Shown here one piece after another: positions 1 to 9,472 of a stretch of 64,000 nt of DNA. The notes under the pieces are model-generated. The model saw nothing but the letters and a program-made list of their open reading frames with translations. It ran no database searches and was not told the DNA's origin. Source of the DNA: Aureimonas phyllosphaerae (lineage in GTDB: Bacteria; Pseudomonadota; Alphaproteobacteria; Rhizobiales; Rhizobiaceae). Within the stretch, counting starts at the first letter, position 1, and every line of letters begins with the position of its first letter. The position numbers were made by a program, and so were the translations under genes. The stretch covers positions 310,001 to 374,000 of the forward strand of contig NZ_FOOA01000002.1 in assembly GCF_900113065.1 (NCBI RefSeq). Reading direction: 5' to 3'.

Positions 1-80
1 TCATCCCGCTTTTCGCCTTCCTGGTTCTTGGGGTCTTCGACACGGCCCGAAACCGGATGGCGGACGCATCCAACACCTGA
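1..80 (+). CDS. C-terminal end of a membrane protein, probably the DUF2232 family (partial)
   Basis: An open frame enters from the left edge and stops with TGA at 78-80. The 25 residues seen begin with a hydrophobic stretch ([12 protein letters not shown]) and end in a polar tail (MADASNT). This fits the last membrane helix and cytoplasmic tail of an integral membrane protein. In Hyphomicrobiales a DUF2232 multi-pass protein commonly sits between rpsR and rplI, which is the reason for the family guess. The stop is 23 bases before rplI, so they are probably co-transcribed. The family assignment rests on position only. Confidence 0.55.
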   Translation, partial: IPLFAFLVLGVFDTARNRMADASNT

Positions 81-103
81 CCTTCAAGCAAAGGAACAAA
101 ACC

Positions 104-685
104 ATGGAAGTCATTCTTCTCGAGCGCATCGCCCGCCTCGGCGGTCTCGGCGACACCGTCCGCGTGCGCGACGGCTTCGCCCGCAACTACCTCCTCCCGA
201 CCGGCCGCGCGCTCCGCGCCAACGAGGCGAACCGCGCCAAGTTCGAGTCGCAGAAGGCCTCGCTCATCGCCCGCAACGACGAGCGTCGTTCGGAAGCCCA
301 GGGCGTGGCGGACCAGCTCGAGGGCCTGCGCCTCGTGATCGTGCGCTCGGCTGGCGAGACCGGTCAGCTCTACGGTTCGGTCTCGGCGCGCGACATCGCC
401 GACATCCTGAAGGAGCAGGGCTACAACGTGAACCGCAACTCGGTGGAGCTGAACGTTCCGATCAAGGCGATCGGCCTCCACACCGTAAAGCTCAACCTCC
501 ACGCCGAGGTGCAGGTCACGATCGAGGTGAACGTCGCCCGCTCGCAGGAAGAGGCTGAGCGTCAGGCCAAGGGCGAGAAGCTCAACTCGGCCGACGCGAT
601 CTACGGCGAGAACGAGGATGCTGTGGTCCCCGGCGGTGGCGAGTTCTTCGAGGAAGGCGCCGAGGACGAGGACGACCGCGGCTGA
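104..685 (+). CDS. rplI: 50S ribosomal protein L9
   Basis: L9 binds domain V of 23S rRNA through its N-terminal domain and holds a second globular domain away from the large subunit. The N-terminus ([32 protein letters not shown]) carries the family signature GxxVxVxxGYxRNxLxP in slightly varied form. The 193-residue length exceeds the roughly 150 of the E. coli protein. The excess is a C-terminal extension ending in a strongly acidic run (EEGAEDEDD), common in related alphaproteobacteria. The start is preceded by AAGGA with 8 bases of spacing. A rho-independent terminator follows at 734-769, so dnaB is probably transcribed separately. Confidence 0.98.
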   Translation: MEVILLERIARLGGLGDTVRVRDGFARNYLLPTGRALRANEANRAKFESQKASLIARNDERRSEAQGVADQLEGLRLVIVRSAGETGQLYGSVSARDIADILKEQGYNVNRNSVELNVPIKAIGLHTVKLNLHAEVQVTIEVNVARSQEEAERQAKGEKLNSADAIYGENEDAVVPGGGEFFEEGAEDEDDRG

Positions 686-733
686 CAAGCCTGAGGCGGC
701 GGGCGAACTGCCCGCCGCAGCTCTGTGCACAGG

Positions 734-769
734 AAGGGGTTTCCGGCTTCGACCGGAAGCCCCTTTTTC
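734..769 (+). terminator. Rho-independent terminator after rplI
   Basis: A 12-bp stem (AGGGGTTTCCGG / CCGGAAGCCCCT, one G-U pair) closes a six-base loop and is followed by TTTTT. It sits 49 bases after the rplI stop. Confidence 0.85.
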
Positions 770-810
770 GTTCATAGGCTGGGTTCGGCCCATGGGTTCG
801 TCCACAGCTT

Positions 811-842
811 GTCCACCGCCTTTCCCTAGGCCGTCCACCGCC
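811..842 (+). repeat. Direct repeat GTCCACCGCC, two copies, with a DnaA-box-like site just upstream
   Basis: GTCCACCGCC occurs at 811-820 and 833-842, exactly 22 bases apart. Overlapping or just upstream are TCGTCCACA (798-806) and TTGTCCACC (809-817), each matching the DnaA box TTATCCACA at 7 of 9 positions. All lie in the dnaB leader. The repeats are certain; any function is inferred. Confidence 0.4.
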
Positions 843-936
843 TGTGGTGTTTTTCTGATCCCCGCTCTCGAACTGTTGGCCCGGAAGACCCAACTCGGTT
901 AAGAGGAATGTTTACCCAATCCGACGAGGTCGAGCG

Positions 937-2421
937 ATGGCGGAAGCCGCACGCAAATTCGAGGAGGAGGCCCCGCTCTATCGTGAGGCGCCGGCCAACA
1001 TCGAAGCCGAACAGGCGCTTCTCGGCGCCATCCTGGTCAACAACGACGCCTATTACATCGTCCACGACTACCTGAAGCCCGAGCATTTCTACGAGCCGAT
1101 CCACCGGGAGATCTTCTCCAAGGGCTCGGCGATGATCCGCATGGGCAAGATCGCGACGCCCGTGACGCTGAAGACGTTCCTTCCGGCGAACGACCGCATC
1201 GGCGACATGACGGTCGCCCAGTACCTCGCGCGGCTCGCCGCCGAGGCGACGACGATCATCAACACCAACGACTACGGCCGCGCAGTCTACGACATGGCGC
1301 TTCGCCGATCGCTGATCCGCATCGGCGAGGACATGGTCAACGCCGCCTTCGACGCGCCGGTGGACGCCGAGCCGAAGGAACAGATCGAGGACGCCGAGAA
1401 GGCCCTCTTCTCGCTGGCGGAAACCGGTCGCTACGACGGCGGCTTCCAGTCGTTTGAGGACGCGATGGCGCTGGCCATCGAGATGGCAGGCGCCGCCAAG
1501 GATCGTGACGGCGGCCTGTCGGGCATCTCGACCGGCATCCGAGAGCTCGACCGCCGTCTCGGCGGCCTGCAGCACTCGGACCTCATCATCCTCGCGGGCC
1601 GTCCCGCGATGGGCAAGACGTCGCTCGTGACCAACATCGCCTTCAACATCGCGGCGGCCTACGAGCCAGCCGAACAGGCCGACGGCTCGTTCAAGGCGGC
1701 GAACGGCGGCGTCGTCGGGTTCTTCTCGCTGGAAATGTCGGCCGAACAGCTGGCGACGCGTATCATCTCCGAGCAGTCGGAGGTCTCGTCGTCGAAGATC
1801 CGGCGCGGCTCGATCACCGACGCCGAATATTCCAAGCTCGTCGCCTGCACCGAAATGATGCAGAAGGCGCCGCTTTATATCGACCAGACGGGTGGTATCT
1901 CGATCGCCCAGCTCGCCGCGCGCGCCCGGCGGCTCAAGCGTCAGCGCGGGCTCGACGTGATGGTGATCGACTACGTGCAGCTGATGCAGGGCTCGGCCAA
2001 GACCGCCGGCAACCGCGTGCAGGAGATCACCGAGATCACGACCGGCCTGAAGGCTCTGGCGAAGGAACTCCACGTCCCGATCATCGCCCTGTCGCAGCTG
2101 TCGCGTCAGGTCGAAAACCGCGACGACAAGCGCCCCCAGCTGTCCGACCTTCGCGAGTCCGGCTCGATCGAGCAGGACGCCGACGTGGTGATGTTCGTCT
2201 ATCGCGAGGAATACTACCTGCAGGCCAAGGAGCCGAAGCTCGGCACCGACGAGCACATGAAGTGGCAGCAGGAAATGAACGAGGCGCGCGGCAAGGCCGA
2301 GGTGATCATCGCCAAGCAGCGCCACGGACCGACGGGTGCGGCGCAGCTGGCCTTCCAGGCCGAGTTCACGCGCTTCACCGATCTCGCCGAGGAAAGCCAC
2401 CTGCCCGAGCGCTACGAGTAG
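937..2421 (+). CDS. dnaB: Replicative DNA helicase DnaB
   Basis: Hexameric 5'-3' helicase that unwinds DNA at the replication fork and contacts DnaG primase. The 494 residues show the N-terminal primase-interaction domain (beginning about residue 18, PANIEAEQALLGAIL) and a RecA-like C-terminal domain. The Walker A motif is GRPAMGKTS near residue 223, followed by the conserved FFSLEMS, VMVIDYVQLM (Walker B) and LRESGSIEQDAD segments. The length is normal and no intein interrupts the motifs. GAGG lies 6-7 bases before the ATG. poxB converges from downstream with a 40-base gap; the alanine racemase gene often found here is absent. Confidence 0.98.
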   Translation: MAEAARKFEEEAPLYREAPANIEAEQALLGAILVNNDAYYIVHDYLKPEHFYEPIHREIFSKGSAMIRMGKIATPVTLKTFLPANDRIGDMTVAQYLARLAAEATTIINTNDYGRAVYDMALRRSLIRIGEDMVNAAFDAPVDAEPKEQIEDAEKALFSLAETGRYDGGFQSFEDAMALAIEMAGAAKDRDGGLSGISTGIRELDRRLGGLQHSDLIILAGRPAMGKTSLVTNIAFNIAAAYEPAEQADGSFKAANGGVVGFFSLEMSAEQLATRIISEQSEVSSSKIRRGSITDAEYSKLVACTEMMQKAPLYIDQTGGISIAQLAARARRLKRQRGLDVMVIDYVQLMQGSAKTAGNRVQEITEITTGLKALAKELHVPIIALSQLSRQVENRDDKRPQLSDLRESGSIEQDADVVMFVYREEYYLQAKEPKLGTDEHMKWQQEMNEARGKAEVIIAKQRHGPTGAAQLAFQAEFTRFTDLAEESHLPERYE

Positions 2422-2461
2422 GCTGGCCGCCCGCGACGCTTGTCGCAGGCGATGTGTTCGG

Positions 2462-4180
2462 TCAGCGAAGAAGGTTCGTCGTGGCGAGTTCGACGACCTC
2501 GTCGCCTCGCCCGGACATGATCGCGCGGAGCATGTAGAGGCTGAACCCTTTCGCCTGCTCCGCCTGTATCTTTGGCGGCAGCGAGAGTTCCTGCGGTGCC
2601 GTCACGACGTCAACGAGGGCGGGTCCGTCGTGCGCGAAGGCTTCGCGCAGCGCCGGCTCCAACGCCTCCGAGTCCGACACGCGGATGCTGCGCAGGCCGA
2701 TCGTCTGCGCCATGGCCGCAAAATCCGGGTTCTGCAGATCGACATAGGTCGGCAGGTAGCCCGCCGCTTTCTGCTCCATCTCGACGAAACCGAGGGAGCC
2801 GTTGTTGAAGGCGACGATCTTCACCGGCAGCTTCATCTGGACCGCCGTCAGCAGTTCGCCCATGAGCATCGCCAGCCCGCCATCGCCCGACAGGGATACG
2901 ACCTGCCGATCTGGGAAGGCCGCCTGCGCGCCGAGCGCCTGTGGCAGAGCGTTGGCCATCGAACCATGATTGAAAGAGCCGATCAGGCGGCGGCGGCCGT
3001 TCATCTTTAGATAGCGCGCGGCCCAGACCGACGGCGTTCCCACATCGGCTGTCACGATGGCATCATCGCTGGCGAGCTCGCTGACGAGCCGAGCGACATA
3101 TTGTGGATGCAGCGGCTTGCCCGCCCCGCGCGGCGTGGCGAGGTCGTCCAGTCCCTCGCGCGCCTTTCGATAGTGGGCGAGCGCGGCCTCGAGGAACGTT
3201 CGGTCGCGGCCGGCGGCGATCCTGCCGGCCAGCGCGGAAGCAAATTCCCCAGCATCGGCCTCGACCGCCAGATCGAGGGGAACGCGTCGGCCTAGCGCCG
3301 ACGGGTCCGTATCGACCTGAATGACCTTGGCGCCCTTCGGGTAGAAGTTGCGATAGGGAAAGTCGGTGCCGAGCATCAGGAGCACGTCGCACTCCATCAG
3401 CGCATGGTAGCCCGACGAGAACCCGATGAGGCCGGTCATGCCGACGTCGAACGGGTTGTTCCATTCCATGTGCTCCTTGCCGCGATAGGCGTGGACGATC
3501 GGCGCGGCCAGCCGGTCGGCGAGAGCGACGACCGCATCATGCGCCCCGGCCGTACCGGCGCCTGCGAGAATCGTCACCCGCTCCGACAGGTTGATGATGC
3601 CGGCGGCCTGCGCCACCGCCGCATCGTCCGGCAGGCGGCGCGCGGGGATCGGTGCGGCGAACGCGGGCACGTCGCCTTCGATGTCCAGCATCGATACGTC
3701 TCCGGGCAGCACGATCACCGCCACGCCCTTGCGGGCGATCGCCGTGCGCATCGCGCGGTGCAGCACTTCCGGCATCTGGCGAGGGTTGCTGACCAGTTCG
3801 CAGAAATGGCTGCACTCACGAAAGAGTTCGGTGGGATGGGTCTCCTGAAAGTAGCCGAGGCCGATCTCGCTCGACGGAATCTGTGCGGCGATGGCAAGCA
3901 CCGGTACGTGATTGCGCTGGCAGTCGTAGAGGCCGTTGATGAGGTGGAGATTGCCGGGTCCGCAGCTGCCAGCGCAGACCGCAAGGCTGCCCGTCGCGGC
4001 CGCCTCCGCACCCGCAGCGAAGGCGGCGGCCTCCTCGTGGCGCACGTGGAGGAAGTCGATGCGGCCGTCCTTCGCCTGTGCGGCGGTCAATGCGTTCAGG
4101 CTGTCACCGGTGACCCCCCATATCCGTTTGACGCCGGCCTCGGCGAGGGTCTGAATCATCAGTTGGGAGATCGTGGTCAT
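2462..4180 (-). CDS. poxB: Pyruvate:quinone oxidoreductase (pyruvate oxidase, PoxB type)
   Basis: ThDP- and FAD-dependent enzyme that oxidises pyruvate to acetate and CO2 and passes electrons to ubiquinone at the inner membrane. From the ATG at 4180 the protein is 572 residues, the same length as E. coli PoxB. Visible are the ThDP-activating Glu in [11 protein letters not shown], the [16 protein letters not shown] segment, and the ThDP-Mg motif GDGGLAML...NNGSLGF. The C-terminus ([20 protein letters not shown]) closely resembles the PoxB membrane-binding tail, which argues against acetolactate synthase or glyoxylate carboligase. The frame extends upstream, but family alignment begins at MTTISQLM. 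It is divergent from radA with a 198-base gap. Confidence 0.9.
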   Translation of the reverse strand: MTTISQLMIQTLAEAGVKRIWGVTGDSLNALTAAQAKDGRIDFLHVRHEEAAAFAAGAEAAATGSLAVCAGSCGPGNLHLINGLYDCQRNHVPVLAIAAQIPSSEIGLGYFQETHPTELFRECSHFCELVSNPRQMPEVLHRAMRTAIARKGVAVIVLPGDVSMLDIEGDVPAFAAPIPARRLPDDAAVAQAAGIINLSERVTILAGAGTAGAHDAVVALADRLAAPIVHAYRGKEHMEWNNPFDVGMTGLIGFSSGYHALMECDVLLMLGTDFPYRNFYPKGAKVIQVDTDPSALGRRVPLDLAVEADAGEFASALAGRIAAGRDRTFLEAALAHYRKAREGLDDLATPRGAGKPLHPQYVARLVSELASDDAIVTADVGTPSVWAARYLKMNGRRRLIGSFNHGSMANALPQALGAQAAFPDRQVVSLSGDGGLAMLMGELLTAVQMKLPVKIVAFNNGSLGFVEMEQKAAGYLPTYVDLQNPDFAAMAQTIGLRSIRVSDSEALEPALREAFAHDGPALVDVVTAPQELSLPPKIQAEQAKGFSLYMLRAIMSGRGDEVVELATTNLLR

Positions 4181-4378
4181 CGCATACTCCGGCGCCGGCT
4201 GCGGCTCTTCCGTGGACCGTGTCAGAACGGCCCCCTTCCGAGACCGTTCCTTGCGCGGCAAGCGATGCAGCCATGCACCTCGAACGACGCGGCCCCTTGC
4301 ACGCACAGTGACGTCGGAATCCTTGTTTCCTGTTTGTTCTCATGCCATCTACAGGGTGTCGATCACATCGCGGTACCC

Positions 4379-5767
4379 ATGGCCAAGACCAAGACCACCT
4401 TCATTTGCCAGAACTGCGGTTCGGTGTTCACCCGCTGGCAAGGCAAGTGCGAAGCCTGCGGCGAGTGGAACACGATCGTCGAGGAGAGCGACACCAACGG
4501 GATCGGCGGCGGGCCGTTGCGCTCCAAGCGCAAGGGGCGTCCCGCGGCTCTCATGCCGCTGTCGGGCGAGACCGAGGAGGCACCGCGCATCGTCTCGGGC
4601 ATCGCGGAGCTCGACCGGGTAACCGGCGGCGGCTTCGTGCGCGGGTCGGCGCTTCTCGTCGGCGGCGATCCTGGCATCGGCAAGTCGACGCTCTTGATGC
4701 AGGCGGCCGCGGCGCTCGCGCGCGGCGGGCATAAGGTGATCTACGTTTCGGGTGAGGAGGCGGTGGCGCAGGTGCGCCTGCGCGCCCAACGCCTGAAGGC
4801 AGCCGATACCAGCGTCCAGCTGATGGCTGAGACCAACATCGAGGACATTCTCGCGACGCTCGGGCAGGACAAGCGACCCGATCTCGTCATCATCGACTCG
4901 ATCCAGACGGTCTGGACCGACATGGCCGAGTCGGCGCCAGGTACGGTGACCCAGGTGCGAGCCGGCAGCCAGGCGCTGATCCGCTATGCGAAGTCGAGCG
5001 GCGCGGCGGTGATCCTCGTCGGCCACGTGACGAAGGAGGGCCAGATCGCGGGGCCTCGCGTCGTCGAGCACATGGTGGATGCCGTCCTCTACTTCGAGGG
5101 CGAAGGTGGACACCACTACCGCATCCTGCGCACGGTGAAGAACCGCTTCGGGCCGACCGACGAGATCGGCGTCTTCGAGATGAGCGACATCGGCCTGCGC
5201 GAGGTCCAGAACCCGTCCGAACTCTTTCTTGGCGAACGCAACGAGCAGGCGCCAGGCGCCGCCGTCTTCGCCGGTATGGAAGGCACGCGGCCGGTGCTGG
5301 TCGAGATCCAAGCACTCGTCGCGCCTTCGACGCTCGGCACGCCGCGCCGCTCGGTCCTCGGATGGGACCAACCCCGGCTTGCGATGGTGCTGGCGGTTCT
5401 GGAGGCGCATTGCGGCGTGCGGCTCGGGCAGCATGACGTCTACCTCAACGTCGCCGGCGGGTATCGCATCCAGGAGCCGGCGGCCGATCTCGCGGTCGCA
5501 GCGGCGCTGGTCTCGTCGCTGTCGGGTCAACCGCTTCCGACGGACTGCGTCTATTTCGGCGAGATCAGTCTGTCCGGTTCCGTGCGGCCCGTCGCCCATG
5601 CGGGCCAGCGGTTGAAGGAGGCCGAAAAGCTTGGGTTTCGCCAATCGGTCCTTCCCTCGGCGAGCGCCGATCTCCCCAGGAACCGGGAGGTCGCGGCGCA
5701 TGAAATCGAGAGCCTGCCGCACCTCGTCGCGCGGGTGGCGGGGCGACAGCTTCAATCGGAGACTTGA
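4379..5767 (+). CDS. radA: DNA repair protein RadA (Sms), branch-migration helicase
   Basis: RecA-like ATPase that promotes branch migration of recombination intermediates. The 462 residues run in the usual order: an N-terminal C4 zinc finger (CQNCG...CEACGEW, residues about 10-31), a RecA-like core with Walker A GGDPGIGKSTLL, the RadA-specific KNRFG motif within VKNRFGPTDEIGVF, and a C-terminal Lon-protease-like domain (LNVAGGYRIQEPAADLAVAAAL). The start was placed at MAKTKTTF, where the zinc-finger domain begins; the Shine-Dalgarno sequence is weak. cvpA follows 80 bases downstream. Confidence 0.97.
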   Translation: MAKTKTTFICQNCGSVFTRWQGKCEACGEWNTIVEESDTNGIGGGPLRSKRKGRPAALMPLSGETEEAPRIVSGIAELDRVTGGGFVRGSALLVGGDPGIGKSTLLMQAAAALARGGHKVIYVSGEEAVAQVRLRAQRLKAADTSVQLMAETNIEDILATLGQDKRPDLVIIDSIQTVWTDMAESAPGTVTQVRAGSQALIRYAKSSGAAVILVGHVTKEGQIAGPRVVEHMVDAVLYFEGEGGHHYRILRTVKNRFGPTDEIGVFEMSDIGLREVQNPSELFLGERNEQAPGAAVFAGMEGTRPVLVEIQALVAPSTLGTPRRSVLGWDQPRLAMVLAVLEAHCGVRLGQHDVYLNVAGGYRIQEPAADLAVAAALVSSLSGQPLPTDCVYFGEISLSGSVRPVAHAGQRLKEAEKLGFRQSVLPSASADLPRNREVAAHEIESLPHLVARVAGRQLQSET

Positions 5768-5847
5768 TTTTCCACTGTCTTCGCAGTGTAAGACACGGGT
5801 AACGGGCGTCGGCCGTGCCGCCCGATGAAAGCCAGACCGGAAAACGA

Positions 5848-6483
5848 ATGACCGTCACCCTGCTGGATGCGATCCTGATCGCCATCATGCTCGTATCCGG
5901 GCTTCTGGCGATGGTTCGCGGGTTCTCCCGCGAGATCCTGTCGGTGCTGAGCTGGGTCGCTGCCGCCGCGGCCGCCTACGCCTTCTACGAGCGGCTGACA
6001 CCGTTCATGTCGAACTACATCCACAACGAGAAGATCGCGCTGGTGGCCTCGGCCGCCGCCATCTTCTTCGGCACCCTCATCGTCGTGTCGTTCATCACCC
6101 TAAAGATCGCGGACTTCATCATCGACTCGCGCATCGGTGCGATCGATCGCACGCTCGGCTTCCTGTTCGGCGCGGCCCGCGGACTACTGCTCGTCGTGGT
6201 CGCCATGGTGTTCTTCAACTGGCTGACGCCGCCGCAGTCGGGCAATCAGCCCTCCTGGGTCGCGCAGGCCCGCTCCAAGCCCTTCCTTGACGAGCTCGGA
6301 AACCGCCTCGTCAGCGCGCTCCCGGACGACCCGCAGGAGACGATCCGCGACCGCTTCGGCACTCCAGCTCCCGCAGCCGACGGCGCGCCGGCGGGCGAGA
6401 GTCCGGCGGCCGAGCAGCCCGGTTCGATCGAGGACGCGATCCGTGACAGCGAAGAGCAGCCGGCGGAGGCACCGGCGAACTGA
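5848..6483 (+). CDS. cvpA: CvpA family membrane protein
   Basis: Small inner-membrane protein of the CvpA (colicin V production) family, usually encoded just before purF. The 211 residues contain about four hydrophobic segments in the first 130 (for example LLDAILIAIMLVSGLLA and GLLLVVVAMVFF). A Pro/Ala/Glu-rich soluble tail follows (AADGAPAGESPAAEQPG). The start at MTVTLLDAI matches where the family begins; an in-frame ATG 33 bases upstream is less likely. The molecular role in purine-linked or envelope phenotypes is unresolved. It lies 156 bases before purF on the same strand. Confidence 0.9.
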   Translation: MTVTLLDAILIAIMLVSGLLAMVRGFSREILSVLSWVAAAAAAYAFYERLTPFMSNYIHNEKIALVASAAAIFFGTLIVVSFITLKIADFIIDSRIGAIDRTLGFLFGAARGLLLVVVAMVFFNWLTPPQSGNQPSWVAQARSKPFLDELGNRLVSALPDDPQETIRDRFGTPAPAADGAPAGESPAAEQPGSIEDAIRDSEEQPAEAPAN

Positions 6484-6639
6484 TCACCGGCGGGGTTGCC
6501 CCTGCCGGCCGAAGGGGGGAAGCATGGTCGGCGCGATGCGATCGCGCCGATCGCATTTTTGTTCGCGAAATCCGGTCGCCGTTCCCATATGCCGGGCGGA
6601 ACCGGGCAGCGGGCCGCGATGGGCCAGAACGGGTGTGAG

Positions 6640-8115
6640 ATGACCAAGCTCTCCTTCGACGAACTCGACGGCGACACGTTGCACGAAGAGTGCGGCGTGT
6701 TCGGCATTCTCGGACACTCGGACGCGGCGACGCTGACGGCGCTCGGCCTCCATGCGTTGCAGCATCGCGGGCAGGAAGCGGCCGGCATCGTCACCTTCGA
6801 CGGCCAGCAGTTCCACACCGAAAAGCGCATGGGTCTGGTCGGCGACCACTACACCGATCCCGCGACGCTGGCGAAGTTGCCGGGCTTCGTCGCCATCGGC
6901 CACACGCGCTACTCCACCACCGGCGAGGTCGCGCTGCGCAACGTCCAGCCGCTCTTCGCCGAACTTGAGGTCGGCGGCATCGCGGTCGCCCACAACGGCA
7001 ACTTCACGAACGGCCTGACCCTTCGCCGCCAGCTCATCGCCGATGGCGCAATCTGCCAGTCCACGTCCGATACCGAAGTGGTCCTCCACCTCATCGCCCG
7101 GTCGAAGCACTCGTCCTCCTCCGATCGGTTCATCGACGCGATCCGCAAGGTCGAGGGCGGCTACTCGATGCTGGCGCTGACGCGCACGAAGCTGATCGCC
7201 GCGCGCGACCCCATCGGCATCCGCCCACTCGTGATGGGCGAACTCGACGGCAAGCCGATCTTCTGCTCGGAGACCTGCGCGCTCGACATCATCGGCGCAA
7301 AATACGTGCGCGACGTCGAGAACGGCGAGGTCGTGATCTGTGAGATCCAGCCGGACGGCTCGATCACGATCGACGCGCGCAAGGCGCCCTCCCCGCCGGC
7401 CGAGCGGCTCTGCCTCTTCGAATACGTCTATTTCGCCCGACCGGACTCGGTCGTCGGTGGACGCAGCGTCTATGTCGCGCGCAAGAACATGGGCGTGAAT
7501 CTCGCGGCCGAGGCGCCGGTCGAGGCCGACGTCATCGTGCCGGTGCCGGACGGCGGCACACCCGCGGCCCTCGGGTTCGCGCAGGCGAGCGGCATCCCGT
7601 TCGAGTACGGCATCATCCGCAACCACTACGTGGGTCGCACCTTCATCGAGCCGACCCAGCAGATCCGCGCCTTCGGGGTGAAGCTAAAGCACTCCGCCAA
7701 CCGCGCGATGATCGAGGGCAAGCGCGTCGTGCTGGTCGACGATTCGATCGTGCGCGGAACGACGTCGGTAAAGATCGTCCAGATGATCCGCGATGCCGGC
7801 GCGCGCGAGGTCCATATTCGGGTCGCGAGCCCGATGATCTACTTCCCCGACTTCTACGGCATCGACACGCCCGACGCGGAGAAGCTGTTGGCGAACCAGC
7901 ACGATTCGCTCGACGCGATGTGCCGCTTCATCGGCGCCGACTCGCTCGCCTTCCTGTCGCTCGACGGTCTCTACCGTGCTGTCGGCGGCACGGCCCGGGA
8001 CGAAGCCCGTCCGCAGTTCACCGACCACTACTTCACGGGCGACTACCCGACCCGCCTTCAAGACAAGGAAGCGGCCAGCAACGTCCACCGTCTGGCGGTG
8101 ATGGCGAGCGGCTGA
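6640..8115 (+). CDS. purF: Amidophosphoribosyltransferase
   Basis: First committed step of purine synthesis: glutamine plus PRPP gives phosphoribosylamine. The 491-residue protein has a class II glutamine amidotransferase domain whose nucleophile is Cys18 in HEECGVFGIL, exposed after removal of a short propeptide. The phosphoribosyltransferase half carries the PRPP-binding motif VVLVDDSIVRGTTS. GHTRYSTTG and the glutamine-site segment AHNGNFTN are also present. An in-frame ATG at 6619 is an alternative start. Expression is probably linked to cvpA. Confidence 0.97.
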   Translation: MTKLSFDELDGDTLHEECGVFGILGHSDAATLTALGLHALQHRGQEAAGIVTFDGQQFHTEKRMGLVGDHYTDPATLAKLPGFVAIGHTRYSTTGEVALRNVQPLFAELEVGGIAVAHNGNFTNGLTLRRQLIADGAICQSTSDTEVVLHLIARSKHSSSSDRFIDAIRKVEGGYSMLALTRTKLIAARDPIGIRPLVMGELDGKPIFCSETCALDIIGAKYVRDVENGEVVICEIQPDGSITIDARKAPSPPAERLCLFEYVYFARPDSVVGGRSVYVARKNMGVNLAAEAPVEADVIVPVPDGGTPAALGFAQASGIPFEYGIIRNHYVGRTFIEPTQQIRAFGVKLKHSANRAMIEGKRVVLVDDSIVRGTTSVKIVQMIRDAGAREVHIRVASPMIYFPDFYGIDTPDAEKLLANQHDSLDAMCRFIGADSLAFLSLDGLYRAVGGTARDEARPQFTDHYFTGDYPTRLQDKEAASNVHRLAVMASG

Positions 8116-8157
8116 GCCGCCTGCCGTCCCCCCATTTCAGCGTCAGGAGTTCCCAGC

Positions 8158-8898
8158 ATGTCCGGCCAGCTCGAAGGGCGCGTCGCGCTCGTCTCCGGTG
8201 CCTCGCGTGGTATCGGCTACCATCTGGCCAAGCAGCTCGCGGCACAGGGCGCGCATGTCGTCGCCGTCGCTCGGACCGTAGGTGGCCTAGAAGAACTCGA
8301 TGATGAAATTCAGAAGGCCGGAAGCTCCGCGACGCTGGTGCCACTCGACCTGACCGATGGGCCTGGCGTCGACCGTCTGGGCGCCGCGCTGCATGAGCGC
8401 TGGGGCAAGCTCGACGTCCTGGTCGTCAATGCCGGTGCGCTGGGAACGCTGAGCCCCATAGGACACATCGAGGCAAAGACGTTCGAGCGCACGATGGCGA
8501 TCAATGTCACGTCGGCCTGGCGCCTGATCCGCGCTGTCGACCCGTTGCTACGAGCCTCGGACGCTGGGCGGGCCATCCTTTTGTCATCAGGGGCGGCACA
8601 TTCCTGTAAGGCCTATTGGGGGCTCTACGCCGCCACCAAGGCTGCCCTTGAGGCCTTGGGCCGTTCATGGGCTGCCGAGACGCAGAACCTTCCGCTGCGG
8701 GTGAACTCGGTCAATCCGGGCGGAACGCGGACGGCGATGCGGGCGCTGGCCATGCCAGGCGAGGACCCGAACACGCTGCCGACGCCTTCCGACGTCGCCT
8801 CGCGGATCCTGCCCCTCGCCTATCCGTCCTGCACGGAGACGGGCCGTCTCTTCGACGTCAGGCAGAACCGGTTCATGACCTATCACATGCCGGACTGA
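8158..8898 (+). CDS. SDR family NAD(P)-dependent oxidoreductase
   Basis: Short-chain dehydrogenase/reductase of 246 residues. The Rossmann cofactor motif is GASRGIGYHLA near the N-terminus, the structural motif is NAGAL, and the catalytic Ser and YxxxK are seen in LLSSGAA and YAATKAA. The substrate cannot be read from sequence. It lies 42 bases after purF on the same strand. An SDR is often found in this position in related genomes, so a conserved housekeeping role is plausible. The AGGAGT before the start is a good ribosome site. Confidence 0.9.
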   Translation: MSGQLEGRVALVSGASRGIGYHLAKQLAAQGAHVVAVARTVGGLEELDDEIQKAGSSATLVPLDLTDGPGVDRLGAALHERWGKLDVLVVNAGALGTLSPIGHIEAKTFERTMAINVTSAWRLIRAVDPLLRASDAGRAILLSSGAAHSCKAYWGLYAATKAALEALGRSWAAETQNLPLRVNSVNPGGTRTAMRALAMPGEDPNTLPTPSDVASRILPLAYPSCTETGRLFDVRQNRFMTYHMPD

Positions 8899-8904
8899 CC
8901 GGGT

Positions 8905-9459
8905 TCAGGCCTCGTCGAGACCCGTCGGCAGGCCGTCGATGCTGACCGTGTTCTTCTCCCGGCGATAGGCGACGAGCCCCTCTTCGCCTTTAGCCTCGGC
9001 CCATCGGTCGAGGACGGGGCGCTCGCCGACATGCTCGAACAGCGGAACGGCAAAGCCGCATGACGTCTGGACGAGATCGAGATCGATCGTCACGACCTGC
9101 CGGGCTCCGACCGGCTCCCCGTTCGGATAGTGTTCGGCTAGAAAGGCCGCATACGCCTCGGAGCCACGGAAGTCGATCCGGGGGCGCCCGTACAGACGCA
9201 GGATCTGCGGCGCGCTGTCGAAGGTGCAGAACATCACCGTCGCCCGGCCGCCGGCTTTCGCATGCGCCGCTGTCTCGCTGCCACTGCCGGTGAGGTCGAG
9301 ATAGGCGACCGACAGATCACCCAGCACATGGAAGTGGGTTGTCGAGCGAGGCGAAATGTTGACGCGACTGTCGCCTGCCGACGATCCGACGAAGAAAATC
9401 GCCTGGCGGCCCATCATCTCGCGATGCGCGGGCTCGATCCGTTCGAACTGCTTGGCCAT
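8905..9459 (-). CDS. Pyridoxamine 5'-phosphate oxidase-like flavin/haem-binding family protein
   Basis: 184-residue protein of the split-barrel PNPOx-like superfamily. The segment RQAIFFVGSSAGDSRVNISPRS followed by YLDLTGSGSETAAH matches the N-terminal strand pattern of this family. These proteins bind FMN, F420 or haem, and this one is too divergent for a substrate call. It is not PdxH, because the C-terminal PLP-contacting motif is absent. It converges with the SDR gene (6-base gap) and follows pssA on the same strand by 13 bases, so it may be the last gene of that operon. Confidence 0.8.
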   Translation of the reverse strand: MAKQFERIEPAHREMMGRQAIFFVGSSAGDSRVNISPRSTTHFHVLGDLSVAYLDLTGSGSETAAHAKAGGRATVMFCTFDSAPQILRLYGRPRIDFRGSEAYAAFLAEHYPNGEPVGARQVVTIDLDLVQTSCGFAVPLFEHVGERPVLDRWAEAKGEEGLVAYRREKNTVSIDGLPTGLDEA

Positions 9460-9472
9460 ATCGAAGGGCGTC

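Noticed and set aside
798-842. A replication origin at the DnaA-like boxes.
   Set aside because: Only two imperfect boxes, no AT-rich unwinding region, and no usual origin neighbours (dnaA, hemE, parAB).
826-2400. A 524-codon open frame antisense to dnaB.
   Set aside because: It is a stop-free shadow of dnaB, rich in Arg, Asp and His, with no family motif.
2462-4180. Acetolactate synthase or oxalyl-CoA decarboxylase as alternatives for the ThDP enzyme.
   Set aside because: The length of 572 and the PoxB-type C-terminal tail ([19 protein letters not shown]) fit pyruvate oxidase much better.
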